Assembly (NCBI GenBank): GCA_036898135.1
Contig: CM072515.1
Span: forward strand, 74,153,253 to 74,217,252
Source of the DNA: Oncomelania hupensis
Lineage: Eukaryota > Mollusca > Gastropoda > Littorinimorpha > Pomatiopsidae
DNA: 64,000 nt
Direction of reading: 5' to 3'
The notes under the pieces are model-generated. The model was not told the DNA's origin and did not search any database. It saw nothing but the letters and a program-made list of their open reading frames with translations. A program made the translations under genes and the position numbers. Numbering within the stretch: the stretch's first letter is position 1; each line of letters opens with the position of its first letter. Of the stretch, positions 63,717 to 64,000 are shown in pieces.

Positions 63717-63845
63717 CCCACTTTATCATTGTTTAATGTCAAAACAATGCCACTTTATCATTGTTTAATGTCATAACAATGCCACTTTATCATTGTTTAA
63801 TGTCATAACAATGCCACTTTTTCATTGCTTAATGTCATAACAATG
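63717..63845. repeat. 32-bp tandem repeat, four copies
   Basis: Units built on CACTTTATCATTGTTTAATG with only a few point differences (for example ATCATTG to TTCATTG in the last unit). Confidence 0.96.
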
Positions 63846-64000
63846 CGAATTTTAGGGTAAACCGTTTTTGCCAAAAGTAAAGGATCCAGCTTCAGTACTT
63901 GAAAGAACACGTTAAACATTAGCATCTCAAACCCAGATTATAAGTCTTTGTTTTTAGAAATTGACATAACAGCACATCGCACATGAATACCGATAATAAG

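Overview
This is a eukaryotic, animal-type genomic window that consists almost entirely of transposable elements and simple-sequence DNA. No complete host gene can be supported. The mixture of RTE-type and RNase H-bearing LINEs, Ty3/gypsy elements, tRNA-derived SINEs with ATT tails, pogo/mariner/hAT DNA transposons, TTAGGG-type interstitial telomere motifs and very long CT, TTC and ATC microsatellites suggests a lophotrochozoan, most likely a mollusc. That assignment is an inference; no diagnostic host gene is present.

Layout. Bases 1-5,450 hold a SINE head, CT/GT/AC microsatellites, a 23-bp minisatellite, telomere-like palindromes and two copies of an RTE-type LINE (one 3' fragment, one with a 1.8-kb internal deletion). 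Bases 5,600-17,200 hold several SINEs, a mariner remnant with TA target duplications, an AT-rich foldback element and large GA and TTC tracts. Bases 17,236-22,897 are a very young Ty3/gypsy-like LTR retrotransposon (one mismatch seen between its 633-bp LTRs, 5-bp target duplication, tRNA-Pro-type primer site). Bases 22,900-29,100 hold telomere-like repeats, a SINE, a 770-bp TTC tract and a solo LTR. Bases 29,399-36,812 are a second, inverted copy of the gypsy family, split by a 2-kb DNA transposon with long terminal inverted repeats and a 9-bp target duplication.

Bases 36,923-40,032 are an RTE fragment split by a pogo/Tigger-like transposon. That transposon carries a decayed DNA-binding domain and a nested MITE. 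A non-autonomous hAT element with a perfect 8-bp target duplication follows. Bases 42,180-45,532 are a nearly complete RTE LINE with an 11-bp target duplication, inserted in a dispersed repeat that recurs inverted at 62,385-63,015. Bases 46,961-53,502 are a full-length 6.5-kb LINE with a 14-bp target duplication. It encodes a zinc-knuckle protein, an SGNH-esterase-like protein, and endonuclease, reverse transcriptase and RNase H. Bases 54,170-58,218 hold two further decayed LINEs, one of them containing a nested RTE fragment and a nested SINE. The last 6 kb hold weak exon candidates, microsatellites, a 76-bp-arm inverted repeat and a 32-bp tandem repeat.

The most interesting system is the gypsy family. 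Both copies encode Gag, protease and an integrase with its D-D-E triad, in the order protease-integrase-reverse transcriptase remnant. This is the Ty1/copia-like order known from Gmr1-like Ty3/gypsy elements. Both share the same in-frame loss of the reverse-transcriptase core and RNase H. The family therefore appears to be a reverse-transcriptase-deficient lineage that has still been mobilised recently, presumably in trans.
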